A DNA stretch of 64,000 bases from Tautonia plasticadhaerens. Lineage in GTDB: Bacteria; Planctomycetota; Planctomycetia; Isosphaerales; Isosphaeraceae. Both the position numbers and the translations under genes were made by a program. The notes below the pieces were generated by a model that worked only from the letters and a program-made list of their open reading frames with translations, was not told where the DNA came from and did no database searches. Every line of letters starts with the position of its first letter. Position 1 is the stretch's first letter. Positions 10,497 to 19,842 of this stretch are shown one piece after another. The DNA lies in the NCBI RefSeq assembly GCF_007752535.1, contig NZ_CP036426.1, positions 6,386,001-6,450,000 of the forward strand, given 5' to 3'.

Positions 10497-13274
10497 TCAG
10501 ACGGCGGAGATCCACTCGCCACTGTCCTCCCCCCATGTCCACTCGGCGTCGAGGGAACCGGGGGGAAGATCGAGCGACCAGCGGACCCGACCGGTCGGCA
10601 GTTCCGGCTGCGGGGGAGGGATCGAGGGGCGGGACGACCAGGGGCCGAGATTGCCGAGCCCAGGGCAGGTCACCTCGACGTCGAGCCGGACGGCCTGCTC
10701 CAGGTGTCCCGAGAGGGTCAGTCGATGGGCTCGACTCCCGACGGGACGCTCGAAGCGGAAACCGAGTCGTCCGCAGGGAAAGTCTCGGGAAAGTCCGATC
10801 CGGGGCCAGCTCGGAGGCAAGACCGGTCGGAGCGAAACTCGTCGGTCGAGGGCGTCGTACTCGAGTTCCGCCAAGTCGAGGATCGTGTCGATCAGCATCG
10901 TGTGCAGCCCCCAGACCCCCTGGAAGCATCGGGTGAAGCTGCTCTGCGCGGCGACCGACCGCGGGCCGGATCGCAGGTTCAACCCCAGCGGGCCGAGCCG
11001 GGCGATCATGCGGTCCAGGAATTCGACCGCCTGGGCCCAGTGCCTGGCCTCTCCCGTCTCCCGGCCGAGCCGGATCAGGTATCGGGCCATCCAGAGGGTG
11101 GCCAGGCTCGACGGCGCGTCTCGGTGGGACTCGCTCGGGGCGAGCGTCGCATCCTCGACCCGTGATGGGTCGGGCGCCCATCGCGTCAGTCCCCCGGGAT
11201 CGGCCCGGTTCACGTTGTGCACGAGCATAGCCCCGGCGGACCGTCGCAGTCTCGGGTCGGAGGCGGGGAGAAGGCCCAGGGGGACGACCAGTCCCAGCGC
11301 CCCCACATCGAGCGCCGCCGAGCGGTCGACGAGATTCGGCGGCTGATCGGCCCAGAGGCCGATCCGAGGCGAGAGCCGTCTCCCTTCAAGGAATCGGCCG
11401 CTTCGAGGGTCAACCAGGCCGGGTTCGCCACGATCCACCCCCTCGCCGAGGATGCCGACTTCCCAGATTCGATCGGCCCGCTCCTCCCAGGTCTGCACCT
11501 TGGCGTCAGCCCCGGGCGGATCGATCAATCGGGCCAGGCGGCCCGCCGCCCGGAGGCCGGCGACCACGCAAGCGTTGCTCGAAAGGAAGGCGCCGAAGCG
11601 GGTCTCCCAGAGGCCGGCGGAGCTGATCAGCGCGAGGTCCTCCGACCATCTCAGGCCGGGATGCCCATCGCAATCGAGGCAGACCTCGGCCACCCGCTCC
11701 ACCAGCGACCAGCGGTCCCGGGCGAAGTCCAGGTCCCCGGTGCGTCGGACATGACGTTCAAGGGCCAGGGGGACGAGGGCCGTCTGGTCGATCGCCGGCG
11801 TCTCCCACTCGGGGACGCCGTCGATCGTATATTTCATGAACCAGGCGCGGTTTGTCCGGGTCCGGCCCCGGACCCGTGATAGCCAGTCGAAGATTGCACC
11901 TCCGATCTCGGGGTGCCCGAGCCGATCCATCGCCGCTCCGGCCCAGATCGCGTCCCGCGGCCAGCAGTAGGCATTCAGCCCGCGGTCGAAGCCCGCTGCG
12001 ATCGCCCCGTGCTCCTGATCGCAATGAAGGACAGCGGCCAGGGCCGAACGTCGGAGCACCTCGGCGTGTCCCGGACGGGGAGACTCGACGCTCGGCAGCG
12101 CCCGGACGAATCCCACCCACCGGCTCACCGAGGACTCCTCGACGCTCTCCAGGTCGACCGAACGGAACCAGTCGAGCGCAGGGCGAAGCCAGTGCTCGAA
12201 GGTCCCCTGGTCGCCTCGCCACCCCGTGAAGGCCCCGCTGACCAGGACATCGACGCGGGCCTCCCCACCGGCGGGGAGGTCCAGCGGCCGGAGGATGATC
12301 GCCTCACTCGGCCCGGTCGGCTCGCAATCGACGGGCCCCCGGTCATCCAGGGCGATGGCGAACTCGACGGTGGCGTCCCGAGCGAGCTTGCGATTCGCGT
12401 GGCCGTGACCGCGATTGGCCGCCAGCAGGCAATGACCTGTGTCTTGCCAGCTCAAGCTGGGCTCTCCGATACCGCCGTTTACCTCGGCATGAACATAGAG
12501 GCCGAACACCGCACGGAAGGGCTCAGAACCCTCGTTGAAGATGCGGAACCGCTTGAGATACTGGCCATGGGACTCGACCCCTCCGCCCGTCCGAGGAAGG
12601 TTCGGGCCGACGGCGGCGAAGTCGACCGCCTGGAGCCGTATCGGGCCTCGTCTCCATCGAAGCTCGGTCACCAGCAGGTTCGTCTCGGGACGGTAGTGCT
12701 GTGAGGCGTCCCAGCCCATCCGTTCTGCGAACCAGTCGAGCCGTGAGCCGATAGCCAGACCTCCGACAATAGTCCGGAAATGGGATCGGCTATTGGGCAG
12801 ATCCCCCTCTGCGGGTCGGACGTCGGAGTGCAGGCCGACGGTCGGGAAGAACAGATCGAAGGTCGCTCCGCGATCGTCGACCCGGGCGGTCATGTACCGG
12901 TTGCCGACCAGCCCGATCGTGGCCGGCTCGGACGTCTCGGTGAGGTCGGGCAAATTGGGGCGGACGAGGATCTCTCGCCAGGGACCCGCGGCCGGATCGG
13001 ATCCGGACCGTCGGGCCATGGGCCGATAACGCAGCCGGGCACCGATCCGTTGCGGGGGAACCGGGGCGTGCCAGAGGCTGTTCACCCCCCTGTCTTCCAG
13101 CCAGTAGGCCGGGAGCAGGCCGAATGGCTCGTCGTCGACGACGAGCTCCAGCCAACACTGGGTCTCTTCATGGTCAGCCGGATGAGACCCGAGTACGACG
13201 TTGCCCCACATTCCGGCCCGGATCGGCCCTCCCTGTCGCCCGCTCGCCGAGGCCTCAATCCAGGATGTCAGCAT
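10497..13274 (-). CDS. GH15-like (alpha/alpha)6-barrel glycoside hydrolase
   Basis: A 925-residue protein without an obvious signal peptide. The first 370 residues look like an all-beta N-terminal domain. From about residue 400 it has the six-hairpin helical toroid of glucoamylase/trehalase-type enzymes, with the signature AYCWPRDAIWAG close to the GH15 'WPRDA' motif, then repeated W/E-rich helices (WETRFGAFLSSNACVVAGL, LATLWMARYLIRLG). A role in breaking down alpha-glucans, trehalose or related glycosides is inference from fold; GH63- or GH37-like chemistry is possible. Normal length for two-domain bacterial glucoamylase-like proteins. Convergent with the preceding gene across a strong hairpin. 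Confidence 0.75.
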   Translation of the reverse strand: MLTSWIEASASGRQGGPIRAGMWGNVVLGSHPADHEETQCWLELVVDDEPFGLLPAYWLEDRGVNSLWHAPVPPQRIGARLRYRPMARRSGSDPAAGPWREILVRPNLPDLTETSEPATIGLVGNRYMTARVDDRGATFDLFFPTVGLHSDVRPAEGDLPNSRSHFRTIVGGLAIGSRLDWFAERMGWDASQHYRPETNLLVTELRWRRGPIRLQAVDFAAVGPNLPRTGGGVESHGQYLKRFRIFNEGSEPFRAVFGLYVHAEVNGGIGEPSLSWQDTGHCLLAANRGHGHANRKLARDATVEFAIALDDRGPVDCEPTGPSEAIILRPLDLPAGGEARVDVLVSGAFTGWRGDQGTFEHWLRPALDWFRSVDLESVEESSVSRWVGFVRALPSVESPRPGHAEVLRRSALAAVLHCDQEHGAIAAGFDRGLNAYCWPRDAIWAGAAMDRLGHPEIGGAIFDWLSRVRGRTRTNRAWFMKYTIDGVPEWETPAIDQTALVPLALERHVRRTGDLDFARDRWSLVERVAEVCLDCDGHPGLRWSEDLALISSAGLWETRFGAFLSSNACVVAGLRAAGRLARLIDPPGADAKVQTWEERADRIWEVGILGEGVDRGEPGLVDPRSGRFLEGRRLSPRIGLWADQPPNLVDRSAALDVGALGLVVPLGLLPASDPRLRRSAGAMLVHNVNRADPGGLTRWAPDPSRVEDATLAPSESHRDAPSSLATLWMARYLIRLGRETGEARHWAQAVEFLDRMIARLGPLGLNLRSGPRSVAAQSSFTRCFQGVWGLHTMLIDTILDLAELEYDALDRRVSLRPVLPPSWPRIGLSRDFPCGRLGFRFERPVGSRAHRLTLSGHLEQAVRLDVEVTCPGLGNLGPWSSRPSIPPPQPELPTGRVRWSLDLPPGSLDAEWTWGEDSGEWISAV

Positions 13275-13540
13275 TCCCGCCCCCGCCCACGCCGACCTCC
13301 GACCGGGACGGGAATCCGGCCACGACGGCCACGACCCGGATCAACTCGCTTACTTGCTCGCGAGTCGCGAGCCGGACTGATTTTCATGGGTGGGGACGCC
13401 CGCGCCAAGGGAGCCGCGAGCGGCGACGGCCCAATCCGGCTCCCCCACCCCAGGGATCGACCTGGAACACGCCGGCCCCGACCGCGAGCATCCCCCCGCC
13501 CGCTCTGGTCGTACCCGAGTCGCCAGGAGCCGATTCGATC

Positions 13541-14454
13541 ATGCGTCCCTTTCTCAGCCCCTGGATGCTCGGACTAAGGCTCGATGCTGTCACGACGTTC
13601 GATGTGGCCACCCGACACGGATTCCAGGTGTCGAACTGCTGGTCCGGGATCTCGTCGACGGCGACGTCGGGCTCGCCTCGATCGCCGCCTTGAAGGCCGA
13701 ACGGGCATTCGACGGAGGCTCGTGGCCACTATCAGTCGCCTGGAGAGGCGACGCCGACCGATTCCGTCAGGACCTCAAGCGCCTGCCGGCCTACGCCGAA
13801 GCCTCGGCCGAAGAGGGGCACGACCGGATGGGGTCCTGGGTCATGCTCGAGTTCCTCGACACCGAAGTGATCGGGCGAGTCCGTCCCGACGAGGAAGCCA
13901 TCGGCTGGCACATCGAGCGACTGGACGCCGTCGTACCCGTCCTGGGGGATCACGGGCTCCTCGCCTCGAGGCAATCGGCGTAGCGTCATCCAGGACCGGG
14001 CAAGGGTGGACATTCACCGATCGAGTGCAGACGCTCACTCCGCTAGTCTGCGCGCTCCGCGATCGAGGCCGGAAGGTCGGACTGATCGTTGATGCAATCT
14101 ATCACTTCGTGTCGGGAGAAACCGCCTCAACTGCCCTCTCATTGGGGCCGGTATCGATCGTCACCGTTCACCTGCGTGACACTCTCGAGGGGGATCCCCC
14201 CCTGATCCTCGATCCGAGACGACCGCCGAGCCCTCTCCCGAGTCTCCGGCACCACTCGCTGCACAAAACCTCTACGACATCACGCCGAGGCCGGCTATGA
14301 CGGCCCCGTTTTCGTTGAACTGTCGACCGGTCGGGGCTTCATGTTGGGGGCTGGTCATTCGGTCGCCGAGGTCGAGTTGATCGTCCGAGGCGCCGCCGAT
14401 TCCCTCCGTACGATCTGGCCCGAGAATGGTCGAGTCGCACGGGACGAATGGTAG
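13541..14454 (+). pseudogene. Decayed xylose-isomerase-like TIM-barrel gene
   Basis: No single frame is open, but fragments in two alternating frames join into a sugar-phosphate isomerase/epimerase-like protein. MRPFLSPWMLGLRLDAV (from 13541) runs to about 13625, a shift leads to GVELLVRDLVDGDVGLAS..., another near 13960 leads to RLEAIGVASS...KVGLIVDAIYHFVSGET and VTVHLRDTLEGDP, and a third near 14285 leads to GYDGPVFVELSTGRGFML and the end at 14454. The order (GVE, RLEAIG, DAxHxxxSGE, VHLxD, GYDGPVxVE) is that of the AP-endonuclease-2/xylose-isomerase fold. At least three frameshifts make it non-functional unless the sequence has errors. Confidence 0.75.
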
Positions 14455-14484
14455 AGGGTCATTTCCAACAGTTCGAGACTCGAC

Positions 14485-14673
14485 TCAGCGGAGTACGGTC
14501 TCGCGAACCCGAGTCGTGGGTTGGGTCGGGGCGATTTCCTCACGGTAAACCGGCACGTCGTGAGGGGCTTCGATGCCGAGGCGAATCTGGTTGCGGTCGA
14601 TCTTGACCACCGTCACCACGATGTTCTCGCCGATGACGATCTTCTCCCCGAGCTTCCTGCTGAGCACGAGCAT
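14485..14673 (-). CDS. csrA: Carbon storage regulator CsrA
   Basis: A 62-residue RNA-binding protein that binds GGA-containing hairpins in mRNA leaders and controls translation. The start at 14673 gives MLVLSRKLGEKIVIGENIVV, the conserved CsrA/RsmA N terminus; RNQIRLGIEAPHDVPVYREEI is the second RNA-binding strand with the key Arg. A GGAGAG Shine-Dalgarno sits about 7 bases before the ATG. The frame is open upstream to 14775, but those residues are not CsrA-like. A near-consensus sigma-54 promoter lies upstream, so expression may need an enhancer-binding activator. It stands alone between the isomerase pseudogene and the phosphoesterase. Confidence 0.95.
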   Translation of the reverse strand: MLVLSRKLGEKIVIGENIVVTVVKIDRNQIRLGIEAPHDVPVYREEIAPTQPTTRVRETVLR

Positions 14674-15129
14674 GGCAACTCTCCGTCGCTGTGCTACTGG
14701 TCGTGACCTCGATAGTGGATAACCGAGCGAATAAATCGTTTGCAATTGCAGTGCCACTCGCGGAATCGCCGACACGAAATGACATAAAGTACTTGACTAC
14801 CATTTGTTATCCGATCGGGACGGTTGATGGGACGTGCGAGTTGGTGACGATGATCTGGCACTCTCCCACCCGTTTCCCTCCTCCTTCACATCGGATGGGA
14901 AGTCGGATTCCCAATTGGGGCTTCGCCCCGAATTGACGTCACCCATGAGCAACGGAATAAATGATTGCAATCATTATGGCTCGACCCTCGTATTAAGAGT
15001 ACTCTTCAAGCGGATAATGATCTTACTTTGATCGACGATTGGTCCGGTACCGTCGCGAGGGAGACGATCAGGAGTCTGGTTCCTCGTTCAAAGTGAGGCT
15101 CCGTGCAAGGGAAAGGGCCTGGACCCAAG
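14674..15129. other. AT-richer leader/promoter region upstream of csrA
   Basis: About 450 bases, noticeably less GC-rich than its surroundings, with no supportable gene. It contains the sigma-54 promoter candidate at 14741-14756 and presumably the control region of csrA. The part from about 14800 to 15060 holds nothing I can name. Confidence 0.5.
14741..14756 (-). promoter_or_regulatory. Sigma-54 (-24/-12) promoter of csrA
   Basis: The minus strand reads TGGCACTGCAATTGCA. This is TGGCAC-N5-TTGCA, with exactly ten bases between the invariant GG and GC, matching the RpoN consensus at every key position. Transcription would start near 14730 and give a leader of about 57 bases ending with the GGAGAG ribosome-binding site of csrA. 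Confidence 0.7.
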
Positions 15130-15843
15130 TTAATGGGTATCGAGACCGTCGATCCGGAGAGGACGAAACCCAATGGCGTCGGCGGCGACACAATGATAGC
15201 GGATCCCGCCGATGCTCCCCTGAACGGCCAGAGACCACTGCAGCTGAGCGTGGAGGTGACCGTAGACGCAGGCCGTCACGCCGCTCGCCTCGAAACGGTC
15301 GACCCACGGGCCCGGCCTCCCGTGCTGGTCGAAGGGGGGATGGTGCCAGAGCACGACCAGGGGCATATTGGGCTCCCGGAGTCTGGAGGCAGCTTCGAGC
15401 ATCGCCTCGGCCGAGGCAATCGCGCGATCAGTAGCCTGACAGTCAGCCTCCGAATGATCGGGGTCGACGTTGACCGGAGCCCCCCGGGCCCCGCAAATCA
15501 CGATCCCGTATTCCTGAATCGCGTCGCCGTCGACGGCCCGTTGCGAGCGTCGGAGCATCGGTCGGATCGAATCGACCTTGCCGAACCAGGAGTCATGATT
15601 CCCCGGGGAGAGCACCTTTAGACCCGGCAGCCTGCCAAGCCAGTCGAGGTCGGGCTGCAACTCACGATGGTTGCGGGCCATCGAGATGTCGCCAGGTATG
15701 AGGACAAGATCGTCGCGACCCACGGCGTCTTGCCAGTGACGCTCCATCGTCAGGGCATGGTCCTGCCACCGAGCAGCGTGGCGTTCCCGGCGATCCGGCC
15801 GTGCGAACGAGAGGTGGAGATCGCTGATCGCCCAGACTTTCAC
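15130..15843 (-). CDS. Calcineurin-like metallophosphoesterase
   Basis: A 237-residue cytosolic protein with the complete metallophosphoesterase motif set in order: WAISDLHLSF (D-x-H), PGDISM (GD), GNHDSW (GNHD), WHHPPFD and VYGHLHA (GHxH). These bind two metal ions for phosphoester hydrolysis; the substrate cannot be read from sequence. The frame is open to 15945, but I prefer the GTG at 15843 because it leads straight into the first beta strand (VKVWAISDLHL) and follows a GGGGAGA ribosome-binding site. An ATG start at 15945 would add about 34 unstructured residues. Confidence 0.88.
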   Translation of the reverse strand: MKVWAISDLHLSFARPDRRERHAARWQDHALTMERHWQDAVGRDDLVLIPGDISMARNHRELQPDLDWLGRLPGLKVLSPGNHDSWFGKVDSIRPMLRRSQRAVDGDAIQEYGIVICGARGAPVNVDPDHSEADCQATDRAIASAEAMLEAASRLREPNMPLVVLWHHPPFDQHGRPGPWVDRFEASGVTACVYGHLHAQLQWSLAVQGSIGGIRYHCVAADAIGFRPLRIDGLDTH

Positions 15844-16676
15844 GCTCGAATCTCCCCCTGCACCGATTCCCCCAGGGTCCGTATTCCCTGCGATTCCTCT
15901 GGATAAGAACGAGGCCGATGATGAAAGTACCATCGGACCCACCAATGATCGATCGGGTCATGCCGATGACGAGGCCCGAGGGGAGCGTCATGAAGCATCG
16001 GGATCGCTTTCAGTAACGATTCCTGCATTGGCCGATACTGGTCGAGGTCATCCCCGGACGAGGGCTCGGGTGCTTGGTCATCGGCACGTACGAGGGGAAC
16101 GTTGTCGGAATCGTGCCCTTGAGGATGACCGGGGCCGGTTAATCGGGCTCCCCCTGCCCCCTGGCCCTCGAACGTTCTGGAGGCCAACTTCAGGACATAC
16201 GTCCACGGGATCGCCCAGATACTGGGATTTGGCCCTTCAGCCTGGGTGCGGCCAACCGCAACCCCATCTGACTGGGTCGGACATTCTGGAACTATCCCGA
16301 CTTCCGGGCGAGTTTGAGCCAGGACATCGGTGAAACGATGGTCTGAAACCGGACTTACGAATCCTGCTGACACCGAGCGGGTGCAGACACCCTCTTCAGA
16401 GTCCGTTCCAGGCCGATCGAATCGACGGCGAGGGTGACCGCGCGAGGTACGCTGGAGCGCGTCCTGGTCGAGCGATTCATCATCTACCCGGCGAAGGGGT
16501 ATGCCCTCAGGCTGGGCCGGGTTCACCACCCAGCCTATCGGGTCCAGGGGACTGAGCTTCTTCATATTGGAGGCGAAACTTGTCGACGTTACGGGGATCG
16601 AGGCGAGCGGACCCCCTCCAGGGTCTCACCTCGCCTCGGGCGTTGACATCCATATCTTTGCGATAAAATGCATCGA
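15844..16676. other. 830-base stretch without a recognised gene
   Basis: GC content is lower than the flanking genes. The longest leftward frame (15840-16565, 241 codons) overlaps the phosphoesterase start and shows no family signature, although a stretch such as DPIDHWWVRWYFHHR has protein-like character. It may be a decayed gene. No RNA gene or repeat was recognised. Confidence 0.35.
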
Positions 16677-17360
16677 TCAGTCGAGGAGAAAGGGCGTGGT
16701 CCCGTCTCTCACGAACGGGTTATTCCGCCGTTCGAACCCGATCGTCGTCTCGGGGCCATGACCGGGATAGACGCGAGTTTCGTCCGGGAGATCGAAGAGT
16801 TTCGAACGGACGCCGGTGATGAGTAGCCGGCCGTCACCACCGGGAAAATCAAATCGACCGATACCTCCGGCGAAGAGCACGTCGCCGCCGATCACGAATG
16901 GTAGTCCCTCGGCGGTTGCCGCGAAGACGACCGACCCAGGGCTATGACCGGGGATCTCCCTGACCTCGAACGAGATACCGGCGAGGTTGAGCCGATCACC
17001 ATGATCGACGAGGAGGTCGGCCGGGGGGCTTGTGATCGATTGGCCGAACCGTGCGCTGAGATTCGCCTCGGGGTCGACGAGCAACGACGCCTCGTTGCGG
17101 CCGATGACGATCGGGGATTCCGGGAACGCCTCCTTGATCGCCCGGTTGCCGGCGATGTGGTCGCTATGGCCGTGCGTGTTCAGGATCGCCGCGGGCCGGA
17201 GCCCGCAGGACCTCAAGTGTTCCAGCAGGGGACCGGTCAGGAATCCCGGATCTACGACGAGCACTTCTTCGGTGCCCGGACGTCGGACGATATACGCCCA
17301 CTGCTCGAACGGCGGGGAGAGAAACGGCTCAATCAACACCGCTGGCGTGTCGGTCCCCAT
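16677..17360 (-). CDS. MBL-fold (glyoxalase II-like) metallo-hydrolase
   Basis: A 227-residue metallo-beta-lactamase-fold hydrolase. The metal-binding NTHGHSDHIAGN (HxHxDH) lies near residue 58, followed by GHSPGSVVF (third His), IGGDVLFAGGIGR (bridging Asp) and YPGHGPETTIG (last His), the pattern of glyoxalase II and related thioester or persulfide hydrolases. The exact substrate is not readable. The start at 17360 is chosen because the protein then begins MGTDTPAVLIEPF and goes directly into the fold, with a GAGAGG element upstream; the frame is open to 17858 but that part is antisense-like. Confidence 0.88.
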   Translation of the reverse strand: MGTDTPAVLIEPFLSPPFEQWAYIVRRPGTEEVLVVDPGFLTGPLLEHLRSCGLRPAAILNTHGHSDHIAGNRAIKEAFPESPIVIGRNEASLLVDPEANLSARFGQSITSPPADLLVDHGDRLNLAGISFEVREIPGHSPGSVVFAATAEGLPFVIGGDVLFAGGIGRFDFPGGDGRLLITGVRSKLFDLPDETRVYPGHGPETTIGFERRNNPFVRDGTTPFLLD

Positions 17361-17733
17361 TGTATCGCTCTTACCTCTCGGCCCAAATTCCCCGAATGAC
17401 CGGCCTTCGTAACCGCGAGGGCCATTGTAACGAGCGAGTAATCCCCTTGAAAAATGTGCTGAAGTCAGTGCTTCCGTTCGTGCGCATCCAGCACGCAATC
17501 GGCATGACCTGAGCGCGATCACCAGAAAGTGGATCGGGATGAGACTCTGGGCCTTCCCGGCCCGGGGTTTGCTTGGTATGGTCGGAACAGTCCGCGACCA
17601 TTGAAGATGCACCTCGCTCGCCTTGATGGGACGGCGCTCGCTTGCCCATCCTCGCGATTGAATTCTCCCCAGGTCGTCCGAACCCGTACCGACGTGCGTC
17701 GCACCCGTTCCGAGGCCGGATGGGAGGGCTCCG
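17361..17733. other. Intergenic region between divergent MBL hydrolase and DUF1571 genes
   Basis: About 370 bases with no supportable gene. It must contain two divergent promoters; I saw no box pair good enough to name. Confidence 0.35.
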
Positions 17734-18897
17734 ATGGCGGCTGACCGGAAGACCAGCTCGAGGGTCGATCGATCGATTCGATCCGTCTCGGCGATCGCCA
17801 CGATCACCTTGCTGATGAATGACTTCGGGCCCGCCGCATGGGCCGCCAATGCGGACAAGTCGGTTCAATTCTACTCAACCGCCTCTCCCCCCCCGGGTTA
17901 CTCCGGCCTGACTCCCGAGGCCCCCGCCCCAGTCACCGTTCCCATCACTGGGGACGACCCGGCTGATCCGTTCGCCGGGGCCGAGCCGGCCGAGTCGCCT
18001 GCCTCCGATCCCCCTGACGAACGGGAACCCATCTCGAAGTCAGACGAGGTCGTCCCGACGGATGACGATCCTCACCCGAAGATTCCGGGGATCGAGCCCG
18101 CTCCGATGCGGCTGGCCTCGACCGACCCGTTCGACCGGGTCCCCCCCGCGAGCGAACAACCGCCGGTCGCCGGGGCAACGGCATCGCCGGACGGGGCCGA
18201 GGCGGACCCGATCTCGACCGCCAAGGCCCGACTCGCCGCGTGCAGGTCGCGATTCCAGTCGGTTCGCGACTACACCTGCACGTTCATCAAGCGGGAGCGG
18301 ATCGACGGCCGCCTGTCGAGCTACGAGGTCATGACGATGAAGGCTCGGACCGGGCCCCAGAGCGTCTACTTCAAATTTCGGCGGCCGAACGCCGGCCGCG
18401 AGGCGATCTACGTCCACGGGCGGAACGGCGGCAAGGCGATCGTCCATGACGTCGGCATCGGCCGCCTCGTCGCGGGGTCCCTCCACCTTGACCCCGACAG
18501 TCGTCGGGCGATGGACGGAAACCGGCACCCGATCACGGAGGCGGGGATTGGCTTCATGATCGACACGCTGCTGGAAGGCTGGCACCGCGAGATGAACCCG
18601 CTGGACACCGTGGTGACGATCCGAGAAGGGGTTCTCGTCAACAAACGGCCCAGCACCATGATTATCTGCAACCACCCCCAACGCTCACCTCACTTCGTCT
18701 TCCACGAGGTCAGGCTCTATATCGACTCGGAACTCGGACTGCCGACCCGCTTCGAGGCGTATGACTGGCCACGAGGGTCTGGAGAGGCCCCCCCTCTGGT
18801 CGAGGAATACACTTACACCGATCTCCGACTGAATGTCGGGTTGACCGACCACGACTTCAGCCCGTCTAACAAAGCCTATTCGTTCGGCCGATTCTAG
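17734..18897 (+). CDS. DUF1571 domain protein, probably exported
   Basis: A 387-residue protein with a basic N terminus and hydrophobic stretch (SAIATITLLMNDFGPAAWAA) that looks like an export signal. A Pro/Asp/Glu-rich low-complexity linker spans about residues 45-165. A DUF1571-type domain follows (FQSVRDYTCTFIKRERIDG, VYFKFRRPNAGREAIYVHG, LVEEYTYTDLRLNVGLTDHDFSP). This family is typical of planctomycetes and is thought to be envelope-located; its function is unknown. The start is the ATG at 17734, preceded by GGAGGGCTCCG. It ends 317 bases before rimI, which has its own promoter candidate. Confidence 0.85.
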   Translation: MAADRKTSSRVDRSIRSVSAIATITLLMNDFGPAAWAANADKSVQFYSTASPPPGYSGLTPEAPAPVTVPITGDDPADPFAGAEPAESPASDPPDEREPISKSDEVVPTDDDPHPKIPGIEPAPMRLASTDPFDRVPPASEQPPVAGATASPDGAEADPISTAKARLAACRSRFQSVRDYTCTFIKRERIDGRLSSYEVMTMKARTGPQSVYFKFRRPNAGREAIYVHGRNGGKAIVHDVGIGRLVAGSLHLDPDSRRAMDGNRHPITEAGIGFMIDTLLEGWHREMNPLDTVVTIREGVLVNKRPSTMIICNHPQRSPHFVFHEVRLYIDSELGLPTRFEAYDWPRGSGEAPPLVEEYTYTDLRLNVGLTDHDFSPSNKAYSFGRF

Positions 18898-19214
18898 GGG
18901 CCATGCCCCTCACGAATGGGATGTGTCCGGCCGATAAGAGTGGGGGTCGCGGGCCCAATCGAGCGGCCAGTCGGGCTTGGGGAGGGCCGAAGGAAGCGGG
19001 GTTGGCATGGCCGGGGGGGTCCGATAGAATCCGCCCCGCCTTGGCGAAGGACTCAGGTTCCCGCATTTCGACGCGGGGCCAGTAGGCCAGTCCAGGTGTC
19101 ACCTCCGACCGACCCATCGCGGCCCGTCCCGCAGATTGAATCAATCGTCCCCACGCCGGGCCCCGCAGGATGCCGGGGCACCGCCGTCTTTAATAGTCCA
19201 CGGAGGGAGGCTCG
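18898..19214. other. Leader and promoter region of rimI
   Basis: About 315 bases without a supportable gene. It holds the sigma-70 promoter candidate at 19002-19030 and, just before rimI, a strong GGAGGGAGG ribosome-binding site. Confidence 0.45.
19002..19030 (+). promoter_or_regulatory. Sigma-70-type promoter of rimI
   Basis: TTGGCA at 19002-19007 (5 of 6) and TAGAAT at 19025-19030 (5 of 6) are 17 bases apart, the optimal spacing. It predicts a leader of about 175 bases before rimI. Confidence 0.55.
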
Positions 19215-19760
19215 ATGAGCACGGTCCCCACCGCCACTGCCAAGGCCCAGGTCCGCGTGCACATCCGATGGATGATCCGCCGCGACATGCCCGAGGTCCT
19301 GGCCATCGAGCACGCCAGCTATGATTTCCCCTGGTGCGAGGAGGAGTTCCTCCGCGTGCTCCGCCAGCGCAACTGCATCGGCATGGTCGCCGAGTGCGGA
19401 GAGCGGGTCGTCGGGTTCATGATCTACGAACTCCACAAAACGAGGCTCCAGGTGCTGAACCTGGCCGTCGCTCCCGAGGCCCGACGCACCGGGGTCGGCC
19501 GCCAGATGGTCGGAAAGCTCGTCGGCAAACTGTCGAGCCACCGTCGGACCCGGATCGCCTTGCAGGTCCGGGAGTCGAACCTCCAGGCCCAACTCTACTT
19601 CCGGGCCCTCGACTTCCGCGCCGTCGAGGTCCTCCGCGAGCACTACGAGGACACGGGCGAGGACGCATACTCGCTCCAATATATCCTCCCTGATCTCATG
19701 CCGACCGAGTTCGTGGACGGCTCCCCAGTGAATCGGATCGCTCGCCAGTTCGAGGGCTGA
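19215..19760 (+). CDS. rimI: GNAT acetyltransferase, ribosomal-protein-alanine N-acetyltransferase type
   Basis: Acetylates an N-terminal alanine, classically of ribosomal protein S18, using acetyl-CoA. The 181 residues show RimI-type GNAT order: IRWMIRRDMPEVLAIEHASYDFPWCEEEF, then LQVLNLAVAPEARRTGVGRQMV with the acetyl-CoA-binding RxxGxG/A loop, and a C-terminal NLQAQLYFRALDFRAV. Length is slightly above the usual 150 because of an N-terminal extension and a C-terminal tail. The ATG at 19215 has a very strong GGAGGGAGG ribosome-binding site. A GC-rich hairpin terminator follows. The substrate is inferred from family only. Confidence 0.85.
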   Translation: MSTVPTATAKAQVRVHIRWMIRRDMPEVLAIEHASYDFPWCEEEFLRVLRQRNCIGMVAECGERVVGFMIYELHKTRLQVLNLAVAPEARRTGVGRQMVGKLVGKLSSHRRTRIALQVRESNLQAQLYFRALDFRAVEVLREHYEDTGEDAYSLQYILPDLMPTEFVDGSPVNRIARQFEG

Positions 19761-19792
19761 ACTCTCTGGTTCGGTAGTGTAGTGACGAGACG

Positions 19793-19842
19793 CGGCGATT
19801 GCCGCGAGGGCGGCCGGTGGGCCTCCCTCGCGGCAATCGCCG
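19793..19842 (+). terminator. Hairpin terminator after rimI
   Basis: A perfect 18-base inverted repeat (19793-19810 with 19825-19842) with a 14-base loop begins 33 bases after the rimI stop and is followed by a short TTT. Confidence 0.7.
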
